A DNA stretch of 64,000 nt, taken from Marinobacter aromaticivorans (GTDB lineage: Bacteria > Pseudomonadota > Gammaproteobacteria > Pseudomonadales > Oleiphilaceae). Within the stretch, counting starts at the first letter, position 1, and the number at the start of each line of letters is the position of its first letter. The notes under the pieces are model-generated. The model was given only the letters and a program-made list of their open reading frames with translations, ran no database searches and had not been told where the DNA came from. The position numbers and the translations under genes were made by a program. The DNA is taken from positions 186,001-250,000 of the forward strand of contig NZ_NIHD01000001.1 in assembly GCF_002806975.1 (NCBI RefSeq), read 5' to 3'. Shown here one piece after another: positions 46,980 through 56,798 of this stretch.

Positions 46980-47549
46980 ATGACAACAGATCTGAATAGC
47001 CGGTACGGTTTGAATCCTGCACACAGTGAGCTGGTAGAGGCGTGCAAGGTTATTGAACCCTGCAAAGCCCTCGACATGGGCTGCTCCAATGGCCGCAACG
47101 CTTTATACCTGAGCCAGCTCGGCTTTGGCGTAACCGCCGTTGACAACAACCCCGGCGCTATCAACATGCTGAGGCAAATTGTTGGCGAAGAGGGAATAAC
47201 CAATATCGATGCGCTGGTTTACGACATCAATAACGCCGAGCTTGGTGCGGACTATGGGTTGATTGCCTGCACCGTAACCCTGATGTTTCTGGACCCGGAT
47301 CGTGTGGATGCGGTTATTGCCAATATGCAAAAGCACACTCTGCCCGGTGGCTATAACCTGATTGTTTGCGCCATGAATACTCCGGAATACCCATGCCCCG
47401 TTCCCTTTCCGTTTACCCTTGAATCGGGGCAGTTGCGAGCGGCTTACGAGGGATGGGAGCTGGTTAAGTACAACGAGGATTTAGGCACTATGCACAACGG
47501 TGCGCAGTTGCAGTTTGCCACCCTGTTGGCCCGTAAAACTGGCCAGTAA
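46980..47549 (+). CDS. tehB: TehB-like SAM-dependent methyltransferase
   Basis: Methyltransferase of 189 residues resembling tellurite-resistance protein TehB. It has ALDMGCSNGRNALYLSQLGF as SAM motif I, VTAVDNNPGAI as motif II, and CTVTLMFLDPDRV. TehB methylates tellurite and selenite, using them as detoxification substrates. Start ATG 46980 preferred over one ten codons earlier. No tehA is adjacent. Confidence 0.85.
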   Translation: MTTDLNSRYGLNPAHSELVEACKVIEPCKALDMGCSNGRNALYLSQLGFGVTAVDNNPGAINMLRQIVGEEGITNIDALVYDINNAELGADYGLIACTVTLMFLDPDRVDAVIANMQKHTLPGGYNLIVCAMNTPEYPCPVPFPFTLESGQLRAAYEGWELVKYNEDLGTMHNGAQLQFATLLARKTGQ

Positions 47550-47593
47550 CGAACCTATCGGCTGTTTTATCTTTGACAATAGCGGAGGTATGA

Positions 47594-47935
47594 ATGAAAT
47601 ACATCTTTGAAGTGCATATCAAAGAGGGTTATACCGCCGAGGATTATGCGGATGCCTGGGTGCGTGCCAGTGAGTTGATTCAACGGGCACCGGGAGCGCG
47701 TGGAACCGAATTGCACCGCAAGATCGGTGATCCGGATACGCTTATTGCCATTGCCTACTGGGACAGCAAGGCCAGCCGGGATGCGATGGAGGCGCAACAC
47801 AATCCCGATGTGGCGGAGATTATCCGCAGTGCTGCGCCTTTTTGCGAAATCCGGCCCCTCGGAGAGTTTGAAGACCCGGAATGGGTGGTTAATCCGACCC
47901 GTGGGGTTGGCAAAGGTGCTTCCCCGCGCCGGTAA
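47594..47935 (+). CDS. dimeric alpha-beta-barrel (antibiotic-monooxygenase-like) protein
   Basis: Small cytoplasmic protein of 113 residues whose MKYIFEVHIKEGYTAEDYAD start, central ELHRKIGDPDTLIAIAYWDS and length match the ferredoxin-like dimeric alpha-beta-barrel (ABM) superfamily. Members are oxygenases, heme-handling proteins or of unknown function. AGCGGAGG precedes the start. It follows the tehB-like gene at 44 bp. Confidence 0.7.
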   Translation: MKYIFEVHIKEGYTAEDYADAWVRASELIQRAPGARGTELHRKIGDPDTLIAIAYWDSKASRDAMEAQHNPDVAEIIRSAAPFCEIRPLGEFEDPEWVVNPTRGVGKGASPRR

Positions 47936-48047
47936 GGTCACACCTGAAACCTCTGGGCGGGAGTTCAGCCGGCGGCTCCCGTTGCCAGTCTCCATAGCGC
48001 GATTGAGGGCCAAATGGAGAACCTCGGACTAATAACGGAATATTCAT

Positions 48048-49937
48048 TTAAATACCAAGCTGCAGGCCGATCTCAATGACCCGGGCAGAGGGAATCCGGT
48101 AAAGCGATGTCGCGTGCAAAGTATTGCGAACCATGAATGCAAAGAGTTTATCGCGCCAAGCCATCATGCCGTCCTTCTTCCGATCTGCAATTACCGATAT
48201 CCGGCCCACGAAGTAAGTGGCGTCGTCCAGGTCAATCGGTAATTCGTGGTGCTCAATGCAGTAGGACAAATCCGACGGAATATTGAACCCCTGCATGAAG
48301 CCATAGTTGAGTTGTACGGCATACAATCCCTGGCCGAATGCTTTTACGTGTATACGTTTGTCATTGGATACCCGCGGATCACGCGTCATTTTCACGGTAA
48401 CAATCACGACCGCTTCAGGCAGCAGAATGTTGTGCTTTTTCAGCTGAATCAGCGCATTGGGCACTTCTTCCGCCCGGGCGGTGAAAAATATGCCAGTACC
48501 AGGCGCGCGTTGGGGTGGGTCATGCTCCAGGTTACCCAGCAGGGTTTCAATGGTAATTGTATTGGCTTCGTAGGACTTGAGCAGCAGTTCGGTGCCGCGG
48601 CGCCAGGTAACAATCACGGTGAAGATGATCGCTCCCATGGCCACTGGGAACCAGCCACCCCGCGGAATGGTTTCCGCATTAGCGGTAAGAAATGACAGGT
48701 CAACCGTCAGAAACACCAGCAGAAAGATACCCGCTTTGGCCAGGCTCCAGCCGCCTCGTTCCCGCGCCACATTGAACGCCAGAATGGTGGTTACCAGCAT
48801 GGTGGCGTTCACACTGATACCGTAGGCAGCAGCCAGGTTGTCGGATGAACCGAACGTCAGTACCAAGGCAACCGCTGCAATCATCAGAAACCAGTTAATG
48901 CCTGGCATATAAATCTGGCCGTGCGAGTACTCGGATGTTTGCTGAACCCGCAAGCGCGGCATAAATCCGAGCTGCACCGCTTGCCGGGTAAGTGAGAATG
49001 CCCCGGTGATCACTGCCTGCGAGGCAATGATCGTCGCTGCGGTAGCTAAGCCCACCAGCGGCAACAACGCCCAGTCCGGCGCCAGATGAAAAAATGGCTG
49101 CAGGGGGCCGTCGGGCCTGTCCAACAGCAAAGCACCCTGGCCAAAATAGTTCAGTAACAGGGCCGGTAGCACGAAGCAAAACCAGACCATCCTTATTGGG
49201 GTGATTCCAAAATGCCCCAGGTCTGCGTAAAGGGCCTCTCCACCGGTTACCACCAGAAACACGCCGATGAGCACCAAAAATCCCGTCAAGTTATTGCTCG
49301 CAAGAAACTGCGCTGCGTGCCAGGGCGCCACAGCCCTGAGCACTTCCGGATGCCCGATAATGCTGTTCACTCCCAGCGCCGCCAAAGCCAGAAACCAGAC
49401 AACCATAATGGGGCCGAACATCACTCCTACCCTGGCAGTACCGTACTTCTGCACAGCAAACAGCAGGATCAGGATGGTAATGGTTATTGGCAACACATAG
49501 TTGTGCAACGACGCTGCTGCAACCTCGAGCCCCTCCACGGCGCTCAGTACTGAGATAGCCGGCGTCAGCATGGTGCCCCCATAGAGCAGGCCTGCGCCGA
49601 ACAGGCCGATAAGAATCAGCGTGCGGCGCGACCGGCTGTTCTGGTCCTGATCTGGCCTCAGCAAGGCCAGCAAGGCGAAGATGCCGCCCTCGCCATGGTT
49701 GTTGGCGCGGAGAATAAAAACCATGTACTTGAGGGAGATGACGATGATGAGAGCCCAGAAGATCAACGACAAAATCCCAAGAATATTTGCCTCGTTGATA
49801 GGCACAGGGCTAACCCCGCGAAAACACGCACGCAAGGCGTAGATCGGGCTGGTGCCTATGTCACCGTATACAATGCCTAGCACCGCCAGGCCAATCGCGG
49901 AGCGACCAGGCTTCACCGTCTCACCGGGTTTAGCCAT
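48048..49937 (-). CDS. kup: Kup potassium uptake protein
   Basis: Inner-membrane K+/H+ symporter of 629 residues. It has about 12 hydrophobic segments in the first 440 residues, the Kup signature VYGDIGTSPIYALR near residue 25, GGEALYADLGHFG and a C-terminal cytoplasmic domain of about 180 residues. Length matches the family. It stands alone on the minus strand, with its 3' end facing the small barrel-protein gene. Confidence 0.96.
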   Translation of the reverse strand: MAKPGETVKPGRSAIGLAVLGIVYGDIGTSPIYALRACFRGVSPVPINEANILGILSLIFWALIIVISLKYMVFILRANNHGEGGIFALLALLRPDQDQNSRSRRTLILIGLFGAGLLYGGTMLTPAISVLSAVEGLEVAAASLHNYVLPITITILILLFAVQKYGTARVGVMFGPIMVVWFLALAALGVNSIIGHPEVLRAVAPWHAAQFLASNNLTGFLVLIGVFLVVTGGEALYADLGHFGITPIRMVWFCFVLPALLLNYFGQGALLLDRPDGPLQPFFHLAPDWALLPLVGLATAATIIASQAVITGAFSLTRQAVQLGFMPRLRVQQTSEYSHGQIYMPGINWFLMIAAVALVLTFGSSDNLAAAYGISVNATMLVTTILAFNVARERGGWSLAKAGIFLLVFLTVDLSFLTANAETIPRGGWFPVAMGAIIFTVIVTWRRGTELLLKSYEANTITIETLLGNLEHDPPQRAPGTGIFFTARAEEVPNALIQLKKHNILLPEAVVIVTVKMTRDPRVSNDKRIHVKAFGQGLYAVQLNYGFMQGFNIPSDLSYCIEHHELPIDLDDATYFVGRISVIADRKKDGMMAWRDKLFAFMVRNTLHATSLYRIPSARVIEIGLQLGI

Positions 49938-50141
49938 GCCTTTCCCTTCTTTTTGAATTCAGGCTCTCTCTGTAGTTTAGTCGCTGAATGGCTTATGCCA
50001 ATAGAAACGCTGCTATTGCCAGATGAAGCCTTGCACTTGTAAGAAATCGGGAAGGCTGGCTTGTGTTCGCTACGACGACGTTGCCAGGGGATCTGTGTAA
50101 GACTAGATTTGAAGTCCGGTGGACGTGAACGAGGCAGACCG

Positions 50142-51446
50142 ATGAAACCACTCTTTTTGATCATGGCTTACCTTGTTGCTGTCACGTTGCCGTTGATCTT
50201 GTCCGCGTGGGTAGGGGGACCTCCTCGTCCGTTCCATCAGGAACTGGCATCCGGCCTTGGTATCCTGGCGTTCTCTATGGTTCTGATGGAATTCATCCTG
50301 TCGGGTCGTTTCAAGGCCATTTCAAACGGCGTCGGGCTGGATGTGACCATGCGGTTCCACCAGATGATGGCCCGCACGGCACTGGTCTTTGCGTTGCTGC
50401 ACCCGTTTCTTTACCAGGGAACACCGTCGGGTGGGCAGCGCCCGTGGGATCCAACGCGCGAACTGACGATCACGACCGATTTCTCCGCTCTGTCCACAGG
50501 CATTGTCGCCTACCTGCTTCTTGCGAGTCTTGCTCTGCTGGCTATCGGGCGCACCCAACTGGACTACAAATACGAGACATGGCGCCTTTTACACGGGATC
50601 GGCGCTCTCTTGATCGCGGTTCTGCTATGGCACCATACCGTGTATGCAGGGCGTTACGGATCGCAACCTGTGATGACCTGGGTGTGGCTGGCAATGACTG
50701 GAGTGGCTGTGGGGTCGCTACTCACTGTTTACCTGCTGATTCCCCTACTGCAGAAGGCACGGCCGTGGCGCGTGGCTTCCGTAACCCAGTTGACGCCAAA
50801 GCAATGGGAAGTGACTGTAAAACCTGACGGTCATAGTGGTCTCGACTACAAGGCGGGGCAGTTCGTCTGGCTGAATGTAGGTAACAGTCCGTTCTCGATG
50901 AAGGAAAATCCGTTCTCCATTTGCTCAGCGCCGGCGGCTGGGCCAGAGATATCCTTTATGATCAGAGAGCTTGGCGACTTCACACGAACCATCGGCCAGA
51001 TAAAAACCGGAACAGTCGCCTATCTTGATGGCGCTTATGGCAACCTTTCCATTGATGGCCGTACGGAACCCGGGGTCGCTCTTATCGCGGGTGGCGTTGG
51101 CCTTGCTCCGCTGCTGGGCATACTCAGGCAAATGCGCCTTACCGGCGATTCGCGCGAGGTGAAGTTGATCTATGGAAACCGGGTGATTGATCAGGTTGCC
51201 TATCGTGATGAGCTGGGTGCGGACGACGTAATCTACGTGCTGTCAGAACCGCCAGAAACCTGGCAGGGGGAGACAGGCGTGATAGATGCAGCACTGATGG
51301 ATCGTGTCTTTTCAGAGAGGGAGTTCAGCGAATGGGTCTTCGTGATGTGCGGCCCCAGGATCATGATGGATGTTGTCGAAGATCACCTGATCAATAGGGG
51401 CACGCCCTCTCATCGGATCCTTTCGGAGCGATTTAACTATGACTAA
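50142..51446 (+). CDS. ferric-reductase-like transmembrane flavocytochrome
   Basis: Protein of 434 residues. The N-terminal half has six hydrophobic segments with heme-ligand His candidates (RFHQMMARTALVFALLHPF and LLHGIGALLIAVLLWHHTV), the FRD/FRE fold of cytochrome b type. The C-terminal half (about 215-430) is a ferredoxin-NADP reductase module with the FAD motif ENPFSICSAP, GGVGLAPLLGIL and terminal FVMCGPRIMMD. Probably transfers electrons from NAD(P)H across the membrane. Start at 50142. The end overlaps a 35-residue membrane-peptide gene. Confidence 0.88.
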   Translation: MKPLFLIMAYLVAVTLPLILSAWVGGPPRPFHQELASGLGILAFSMVLMEFILSGRFKAISNGVGLDVTMRFHQMMARTALVFALLHPFLYQGTPSGGQRPWDPTRELTITTDFSALSTGIVAYLLLASLALLAIGRTQLDYKYETWRLLHGIGALLIAVLLWHHTVYAGRYGSQPVMTWVWLAMTGVAVGSLLTVYLLIPLLQKARPWRVASVTQLTPKQWEVTVKPDGHSGLDYKAGQFVWLNVGNSPFSMKENPFSICSAPAAGPEISFMIRELGDFTRTIGQIKTGTVAYLDGAYGNLSIDGRTEPGVALIAGGVGLAPLLGILRQMRLTGDSREVKLIYGNRVIDQVAYRDELGADDVIYVLSEPPETWQGETGVIDAALMDRVFSEREFSEWVFVMCGPRIMMDVVEDHLINRGTPSHRILSERFNYD

Positions 51447-51546
51447 TTCAATCAAGCGTTTGAGCCCGCGGCGACGGGTTTCTCTGGTCATCTGGGCTCT
51501 GAATATCACATTGTGCGTTAGTCTTCTCGTTTTTGTGTTGCGTTAG
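51439..51546 (+). CDS. 35-residue single-span membrane peptide overlapping the ferric-reductase gene
   Basis: ATG at 51439 overlaps the last eight bases of the preceding gene in another frame and runs to TAG at 51544-51546. The product is MTNSIKRLSPRRRVSLVIWA followed by LNITLCVSLLVFVLR: a short basic cytoplasmic start and one hydrophobic segment. A ribosome-binding site could lie in the CGGAGCG at about 51424. The overlap and composition suggest a translationally coupled small subunit or partner of the flavocytochrome. Too short for most annotation thresholds. Confidence 0.6.
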   Translation: MTNSIKRLSPRRRVSLVIWALNITLCVSLLVFVLR

Positions 51547-51682
51547 TTGGTGGCTTGAGGCTGTTCAAACTGCGGCCTTACCGGCAGGAAGCGTTTGAAA
51601 ACCCTATCCCCACTGCCTTGAATTGTGCGTACAGTGTACTCAGCTATACAGTTGTTCACACCAAACAGTTAGGAGATCCGTC

Positions 51683-52321
51683 ATGCACGTGTTCATTGCA
51701 GGAGCCAACGGGCAAATCGGGCAACACCTGTTGCGGGAAATGGCCGACAGCGACCATGAGGTACGAGCCTTGATCCGGCACCCGGACCAGGGCCCGGAAT
51801 TGCAGCAGTTGGGCGCTACGGAAACCGTGCTCGGTGATCTGGAGCAAGACTGTAGTGAGGCCATGAGAGGATGCGATGCGGTTATCTTTACCGCCGGATC
51901 CGGCCCTCATACCGGGCCCGATAAAACCATCGATGTGGACCAGAACGGGGCTATCCGGCTGATAGACACGGCCAGAGCCATGGGTATCAAACGTTTTATC
52001 ATGGTGAGTTCAATGCGTGCCGAGGAACCCGAAAAGGGGCCGGAAAAACTCCGCCATTACCTATGGGCAAAACGTAAAGCCGACGATCACCTGAAAAACA
52101 GCGGTTTGGATTACACCATTGTTCGCCCGGGGCAGTTGACCGATGCTGAAGGGACAGGCAAGGTTTCGGTGAGTGCCAGGCTTGAGGATTTTGGCAAGAT
52201 TCCACGCCAGGATGTTGCCCGTGTACTGCTGGCAGTGCTGGATTCGGATACAGTCACTAACCGCGTCTTTGATGTGGTATCCGGTGACACGCCGGTGGCT
52301 GAAGCGCTGGCAAACCTGTAA
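51683..52321 (+). CDS. NAD(P)-binding SDR-family protein (YwnB/YhfK type)
   Basis: Cytoplasmic Rossmann-fold protein of 212 residues, atypical short-chain dehydrogenase. It has the glycine motif AGANGQIGQHLL (residues 6-17), VIFTAGSG, IKRFIMVSSMRAE, and a Tyr-x3-Lys-like YLWAKRKADDHL. NmrA/YwnB relatives act as redox sensors or epimerase-like enzymes. Function here unknown. Start at 51683 after AGGAG. Confidence 0.85.
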   Translation: MHVFIAGANGQIGQHLLREMADSDHEVRALIRHPDQGPELQQLGATETVLGDLEQDCSEAMRGCDAVIFTAGSGPHTGPDKTIDVDQNGAIRLIDTARAMGIKRFIMVSSMRAEEPEKGPEKLRHYLWAKRKADDHLKNSGLDYTIVRPGQLTDAEGTGKVSVSARLEDFGKIPRQDVARVLLAVLDSDTVTNRVFDVVSGDTPVAEALANL

Positions 52322-52341
52322 CGGCTGCCACTTCTGCCTGC

Positions 52342-52896
52342 ATGTTCCAGGGGATGAGTTACACCGCCTTGGCGGGACAGATAGTCAGCTTGATTGCGCT
52401 GGGCTTTTGTATTGTCGGCTTCGCCAGCAAGCGCGATGACCGGTTATTGGTGCTGTTGATTTCAGCGAACGTGGCCTTTGCACTGCAGTTTGCCCTGTTT
52501 GGCAGTTGGACGGCGGCGATACTGAGTTTGCTGGTGATCGGTCGCATCTTGCTGGCTCGGCGTTATGTGGGCAACTGGCAAGTCATGCTGGCCGTACTGG
52601 CAGTGAATCTGGTGGCTGCAGTGCTGACCTGGCGCAGCCCGGTGGATTTTTTCGCCATTGCGGCGGCTGTTTTCGGCACCCTTGGCATGTTCATGCTAAG
52701 GGGCATTCCCATGCGGCTGATGCTGGCTGCCGCCGCCTTTGCCTGGATGCTGAACAATATTGTTATCGGTTCGGTTGGCGGCACACTGGCGGAAGCCATG
52801 GTATTGGTGGTCAATTTCATTACCATCTGCCGGCTAGCAAGAATGAAGCGGCGTTATCCCGGGGCGCTCGGCAAAATAAAAGAGCCGGGAGCATAA
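52342..52896 (+). CDS. YgjV-family inner-membrane protein
   Basis: Integral membrane protein of 184 residues with five to six hydrophobic segments and a charged C-terminus (RMKRRYPGALGKIKEPG). It resembles the YgjV family, for which no function is established. Start may be 52342 or the ATG at 52354. Neither has a strong ribosome-binding site. It follows the preceding gene by 20 bp and is likely in its transcript. Confidence 0.72.
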   Translation: MFQGMSYTALAGQIVSLIALGFCIVGFASKRDDRLLVLLISANVAFALQFALFGSWTAAILSLLVIGRILLARRYVGNWQVMLAVLAVNLVAAVLTWRSPVDFFAIAAAVFGTLGMFMLRGIPMRLMLAAAAFAWMLNNIVIGSVGGTLAEAMVLVVNFITICRLARMKRRYPGALGKIKEPGA

Positions 52897-53008
52897 CAGC
52901 TGTTTATTTGGCGCCAGGGCCCGCGGCCCGTTAAACCTGACACCTCTCACACACCTCTGCACAATATGAAATCAGCTCTTTCTCAATCGTCGGAACAGGA
53001 GACCGGAA

Positions 53009-53464
53009 ATGGCGGAAGCATCACTCAAGGAACAACTGGGCAACGCAGTAAAAAACGCGATGCGAAACAAGGATAAAACCCGGCTTGGCACCCTTCGTAT
53101 GGCTCAGGCTGCAGTCAAGCAGATCGAAATTGATGAGCGCCGTGATCTGAATGACGAGGATGTTCTGAAGGTACTGGACAAAATGCTCAAGCAGCGCCGC
53201 GATTCTGCCCGTCAATACGACGATGCAGGCCGCAAGGAGCTGGCCGACAAGGAGCGGGAGGAAATGGCCATTATTGAGGAGTTTATGCCCGCAGCCCTTG
53301 CCGAGGAGGAACTGGACGATCTGATCCGCTCGGCAATCAGCGCAACCAACGCCCAGGGAATGCAGGATATGGGGCGTGTGATGAATGAGCTGCGGCCTCA
53401 GGTGCTTGGCCGGGTGGAAATGGGCCACCTGAGCAAAAAGGTGCGAGCCGCGCTGGCGGGCTGA
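53009..53464 (+). CDS. YqeY-family (GatB/Yqey domain) protein
   Basis: Cytoplasmic helical protein of 151 residues with the GatB-tail fold: NAVKNAMRNKDKTRLGTLRM, EIDERRDLNDEDVLKVLDKM, then LPAALAEEEL-type turn and GRVMNELRPQVLGRVEMG. In many proteobacteria yqeY lies near rpsU-dnaG, not so here. A role in transamidation of tRNA has been proposed but is unproven. Start at 53009 follows AGGAGACCGG. Confidence 0.92.
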   Translation: MAEASLKEQLGNAVKNAMRNKDKTRLGTLRMAQAAVKQIEIDERRDLNDEDVLKVLDKMLKQRRDSARQYDDAGRKELADKEREEMAIIEEFMPAALAEEELDDLIRSAISATNAQGMQDMGRVMNELRPQVLGRVEMGHLSKKVRAALAG

Positions 53465-53560
53465 AATCCAGAGCGGGCCGCTGGCCGCAGCTCGTCAATC
53501 TTTCCGGGTGCCTTACGAACCGGGCAGCCGGGATGGGGGTTTGATGCCGGAGAAAGTCGT

Positions 53561-54781
53561 GTGAAGTCCATATCGAGTACAGGATTTGCCTTGTTCGGCG
53601 CATCGCTGATTGCAATCAGTTACGGCCTCGCACGCTTTGCATTCGGTCTGTTCGTGCCGCCCATACGCGCCGAACTGGGTCTGACACCGGATATGATCGG
53701 CATCATTGGCGCGCTACCCCTTATCAGTTTCCTGTTGGCGGCGCTGGTTGCTCCCCTCGCGGCCAATCGTCTTGGCGCCCGCAACACGGCGGTGCTCTCT
53801 GGTGGATTTGGTGCGGTGGGGCTGGTGCTGATAAGCCAGGCTTATGGCGCCCTGTCGCTTGGTATTGGCGTGTTTGCTTGCGGCATTTGCACCGGCCTGT
53901 CGATGCCGGCACTTACGGCCGCTATGCAGGTGCTGGTAGACCGTTCTGTACACGGGCGGGTCAGTTCGGTGATGAACGCCGGTACCAGTATTGGTATTGC
54001 CATTGCGGTGCCTGCCGTTCTTTTCATGGCCGATGTCTGGCGTTTTGCGTATATGGGGTTTGCCATTCTGGCGGTGATCGGAGTGTTCGCTGCCTTGTAT
54101 GTTATTCCTTCAGTGTCCCGTGTCACTCCGGCCAATGCGGCACACTCGCCTCCGATCAGCACTCTGCAGTGGTGGCGCCTGTTCAGGCTGTCGCTCTTTG
54201 CTTTTGTGATGGGCTTTGTCTCGTCCGCTTACTGGATCTTCGCTCCCGATCTCGTGGTCACCCTTGGCGACCTGCCGCCTGCAGAAGCCGGGTGGCTCTG
54301 GCTGGCGGTTGGTATCGCCGGGCTTGGGGGTGCTGTGGTGGCAGACCTTGCCGACCGTAACAATCCGCCAATCACTCAGGCGCTGATGCTGATGATGCTC
54401 GCGGCGAGTCTGGCATTGCTGGCTGCCAGCCCCGGTCAATTGGTGCTTGCAGCATTTTCCGGGCTGGTCTTTGGCCTCGCCTATATGAGTCTGACGGGCC
54501 TTTATTTGATGACCGGCATCCGGCTGCTGCCTGGCCGATTGTCCATGGGGCCGGTACTTCCATTCATGGCCGTTTCGCTCGGTCAGGCGGCGGGGTCACC
54601 CATTGTAGGCATGTTGGTTAACAGTGTTGGTTACAGCAATGCGTTTGCCACCTTCGCTGCAATTGGCATTCTGGCAGCTCTGCTGTCGCCTTTTTACCCG
54701 CGCTACCTCGATCCTGATTCCGATGAGGAGAACAGGGGCCTTCAGGCGGCGTATGATCATCAGCTCCGGGACGAAGGGTGA
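53561..54781 (+). CDS. MFS transporter (YbfB-like)
   Basis: Major-facilitator-superfamily permease of 406 residues with twelve hydrophobic segments. It opens TGFALFGASLIAISYGLARF and has the YbfB-type FGLFVPPIRAELGL segment near residue 30. The loop after TM6 is short (SVSRVTPANAAHSPP). Substrate unknown. Some relatives export drugs or carboxylates. It converges with the patatin gene at 38 bp. Confidence 0.88.
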   Translation: MKSISSTGFALFGASLIAISYGLARFAFGLFVPPIRAELGLTPDMIGIIGALPLISFLLAALVAPLAANRLGARNTAVLSGGFGAVGLVLISQAYGALSLGIGVFACGICTGLSMPALTAAMQVLVDRSVHGRVSSVMNAGTSIGIAIAVPAVLFMADVWRFAYMGFAILAVIGVFAALYVIPSVSRVTPANAAHSPPISTLQWWRLFRLSLFAFVMGFVSSAYWIFAPDLVVTLGDLPPAEAGWLWLAVGIAGLGGAVVADLADRNNPPITQALMLMMLAASLALLAASPGQLVLAAFSGLVFGLAYMSLTGLYLMTGIRLLPGRLSMGPVLPFMAVSLGQAAGSPIVGMLVNSVGYSNAFATFAAIGILAALLSPFYPRYLDPDSDEENRGLQAAYDHQLRDEG

Positions 54782-54819
54782 GTTTTTGAGACTTTCGGGC
54801 GCCATCGTTTTTTTAGTCG

Positions 54820-55713
54820 TTAGCTTCGATTACGACTGGAGACAGCCTGGTTTTTGAAGTCCTTGATAATCTCGGGTACCTTGAGAGGCAGTAAACTCCG
54901 GACGGCTTTTAAAAGATACCTAACAATGTTTACCCGCTTGTACCAGAGCACACGGTGAATTTTCTTTTTCATGGGGTGGTAGCCTTCCATGTACAGCTCC
55001 TCAATGCACTTGGCGTTGTTGGTAAGGCTGTAACGGCTTAGATCCAGTGGCACCACAATATCTGCTTTTTTCAACTGCTTGCGGGTATTGAAATCGATGG
55101 CGATATTGATAGCGTTGCTGATTACATCAAACGTATCGTCCGGTTTCGGGTACCGGCGGACATGGCTCAGATCAATCGCCACGATAATACCGGCACCCAT
55201 TTTCTCCAGTGGCGAGATCGGAACATTTTCAACCAGCCCGCCGTCTACCAAAATGCGGCCATCCACCTCTACCGGCACAAACAGCCCGGGAACAGCCATA
55301 GATGCGCAAACGGCCTCCGCCAGATTGCCTTTCCGGAACACCAGCTGTTTGCCTGTTTCGATATCCGTTGCGCAAATGGCCAGGGGGGTTTTGGCATCTT
55401 CGATCAGGCAGTCTCCCAGATCCCTGTGGATCATTTCCCGAATGGCTTGCGTGCTGAACAGGCCGCCGCGTTCCAGAGTAAAATTGAGTATCTTGGACAG
55501 ATTCAGTGTTGAACCAATGGAGAGAATGGACTCTGCCGGGCGGCCAAAGGCGTAATAGCTCGCAACCAGCGCGCCCACACTGGTGCCTGAAATGCAATGA
55601 ATCCGGATTTGCTCCTCTTCGAAAGCCCTCAAAACACCTATGTGGGCAATGCCTTTGGCAGCACCGCCTCCCAGAGCCAGGCCGATGCGGGTGTTAAAGG
55701 GGTTGAGCTTCAT
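54820..55713 (-). CDS. patatin-like phospholipase (RssA type)
   Basis: Cytoplasmic or membrane-associated hydrolase of 297 residues. It has the oxyanion motif GGGAAKG (residues 16-22), the nucleophile Ser in GTSVGA (about residue 46) and the dyad Asp in DGGLVENVP (about residue 153), together the Ser-Asp dyad of patatins. Acyl hydrolase activity is likely. The physiological lipid is unknown. It is 68 bp from rnz, on the same strand. Confidence 0.9.
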   Translation of the reverse strand: MKLNPFNTRIGLALGGGAAKGIAHIGVLRAFEEEQIRIHCISGTSVGALVASYYAFGRPAESILSIGSTLNLSKILNFTLERGGLFSTQAIREMIHRDLGDCLIEDAKTPLAICATDIETGKQLVFRKGNLAEAVCASMAVPGLFVPVEVDGRILVDGGLVENVPISPLEKMGAGIIVAIDLSHVRRYPKPDDTFDVISNAINIAIDFNTRKQLKKADIVVPLDLSRYSLTNNAKCIEELYMEGYHPMKKKIHRVLWYKRVNIVRYLLKAVRSLLPLKVPEIIKDFKNQAVSSRNRS

Positions 55714-55781
55714 GCAGAAGGGCCTGTTGCGGTTTAAGAAGGGGAGATCCCGGCGGATTTTAGCAGACTTGGCCGCTGATT

Positions 55782-56762
55782 TTATAACGGGTGTGTCTGG
55801 CCCAGGCAGGCCAACGACAAATCTTTCTCCAGCCGGTAAGTGTCTAAGTCACGCGCCAGAAACAGTTGGCCCCGGTAGTGCTGCATAGCCTCGGCGGCCA
55901 GTTGGTTAATGTTGGGCGTGCCACCCGGCGCGGAGTGGTAGCGGGAGCTGAAATGGGTAAGTACCAGATTGGGCAGCCGGGCCTGCTGGGCAAACCGGGC
56001 CACCTGTTCGGCGGAACTGTGTTGTGGCCAGGGGCCAACCCGCTCGGCTACGCTCTGGGTGTAGGTGGCCTCGTGAACAAGTACATGGCTGCCGTTGCAG
56101 GCCTCGCTCAGCAAGGTTGGGTCGTCATTGTCGCCGGCGACGATCAGGCGGCGCGCAGTGCGGGGGATGTGAGTGTAATCATCACTCCTTAGTATGCGGC
56201 CGCCCTCCAGAGTTACGTCATTGCCTTTTTGCAACTCGCCCCAGCTGGGCCCGGACTCAATACCATTCGCCTTCAGCTTGTGCTGCAGCAGTTGCCGCTC
56301 CAGATTTCGCTCAGTAAACACGTAGGCACGGCAGGGTACCCGGTGAGATAGTGCTACGTTGGTTACTCCGAAGTGCTGATCCTGCCAGTAGAATCCCGGT
56401 GCCTCCGAATTAATGAAGTTCAGATCATAGCTCAGGCTGGAGTCGCTGCTCTCAAGTGCCGCGTTGATGAAATGCTGTGTCTGAACGGGGGCAATAATGT
56501 CCAGAGGTTCGTCGCGGCCGAGCATGGAGGCGCTGGTGAGCAGGCCTGGCAGGCCGAACGTATGGTCACCGTGGATATGGGTGATGAATATGGCCCGCAA
56601 CTGCATAACAGAGTAACGGGTTCGCAACAGCTGGTGCTGGGTGGCCTCGCCGCAGTCCACCAGGTACCAGGGTTTATGGCCAGAGCGGGAAAGGGCCAGG
56701 GCGGTTACGTTGCGTGAACGTGTCGGAGTACCAGCGGATGTGCCCAGAAACGTGAATTCCAT
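55782..56762 (-). CDS. rnz: ribonuclease Z
   Basis: Zinc-dependent metallo-beta-lactamase-fold endonuclease that trims tRNA 3' trailers. The 326-residue protein starts MEFTFLGTSAGTPTRSRNVT and has the metal motif THIHGDHTFG (near residue 60), then VHEATYT and a C-terminal LTHFSSRYH. Start at 56762 after AAGGAGGCACG. An in-frame ATG 12 codons earlier is less likely. A strong hairpin lies in its leader. Confidence 0.95.
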   Translation of the reverse strand: MEFTFLGTSAGTPTRSRNVTALALSRSGHKPWYLVDCGEATQHQLLRTRYSVMQLRAIFITHIHGDHTFGLPGLLTSASMLGRDEPLDIIAPVQTQHFINAALESSDSSLSYDLNFINSEAPGFYWQDQHFGVTNVALSHRVPCRAYVFTERNLERQLLQHKLKANGIESGPSWGELQKGNDVTLEGGRILRSDDYTHIPRTARRLIVAGDNDDPTLLSEACNGSHVLVHEATYTQSVAERVGPWPQHSSAEQVARFAQQARLPNLVLTHFSSRYHSAPGGTPNINQLAAEAMQHYRGQLFLARDLDTYRLEKDLSLACLGQTHPL

Positions 56763-56798
56763 CGTGCCTCCTTTCGAATCAAATGCGCTGAAATCCAA

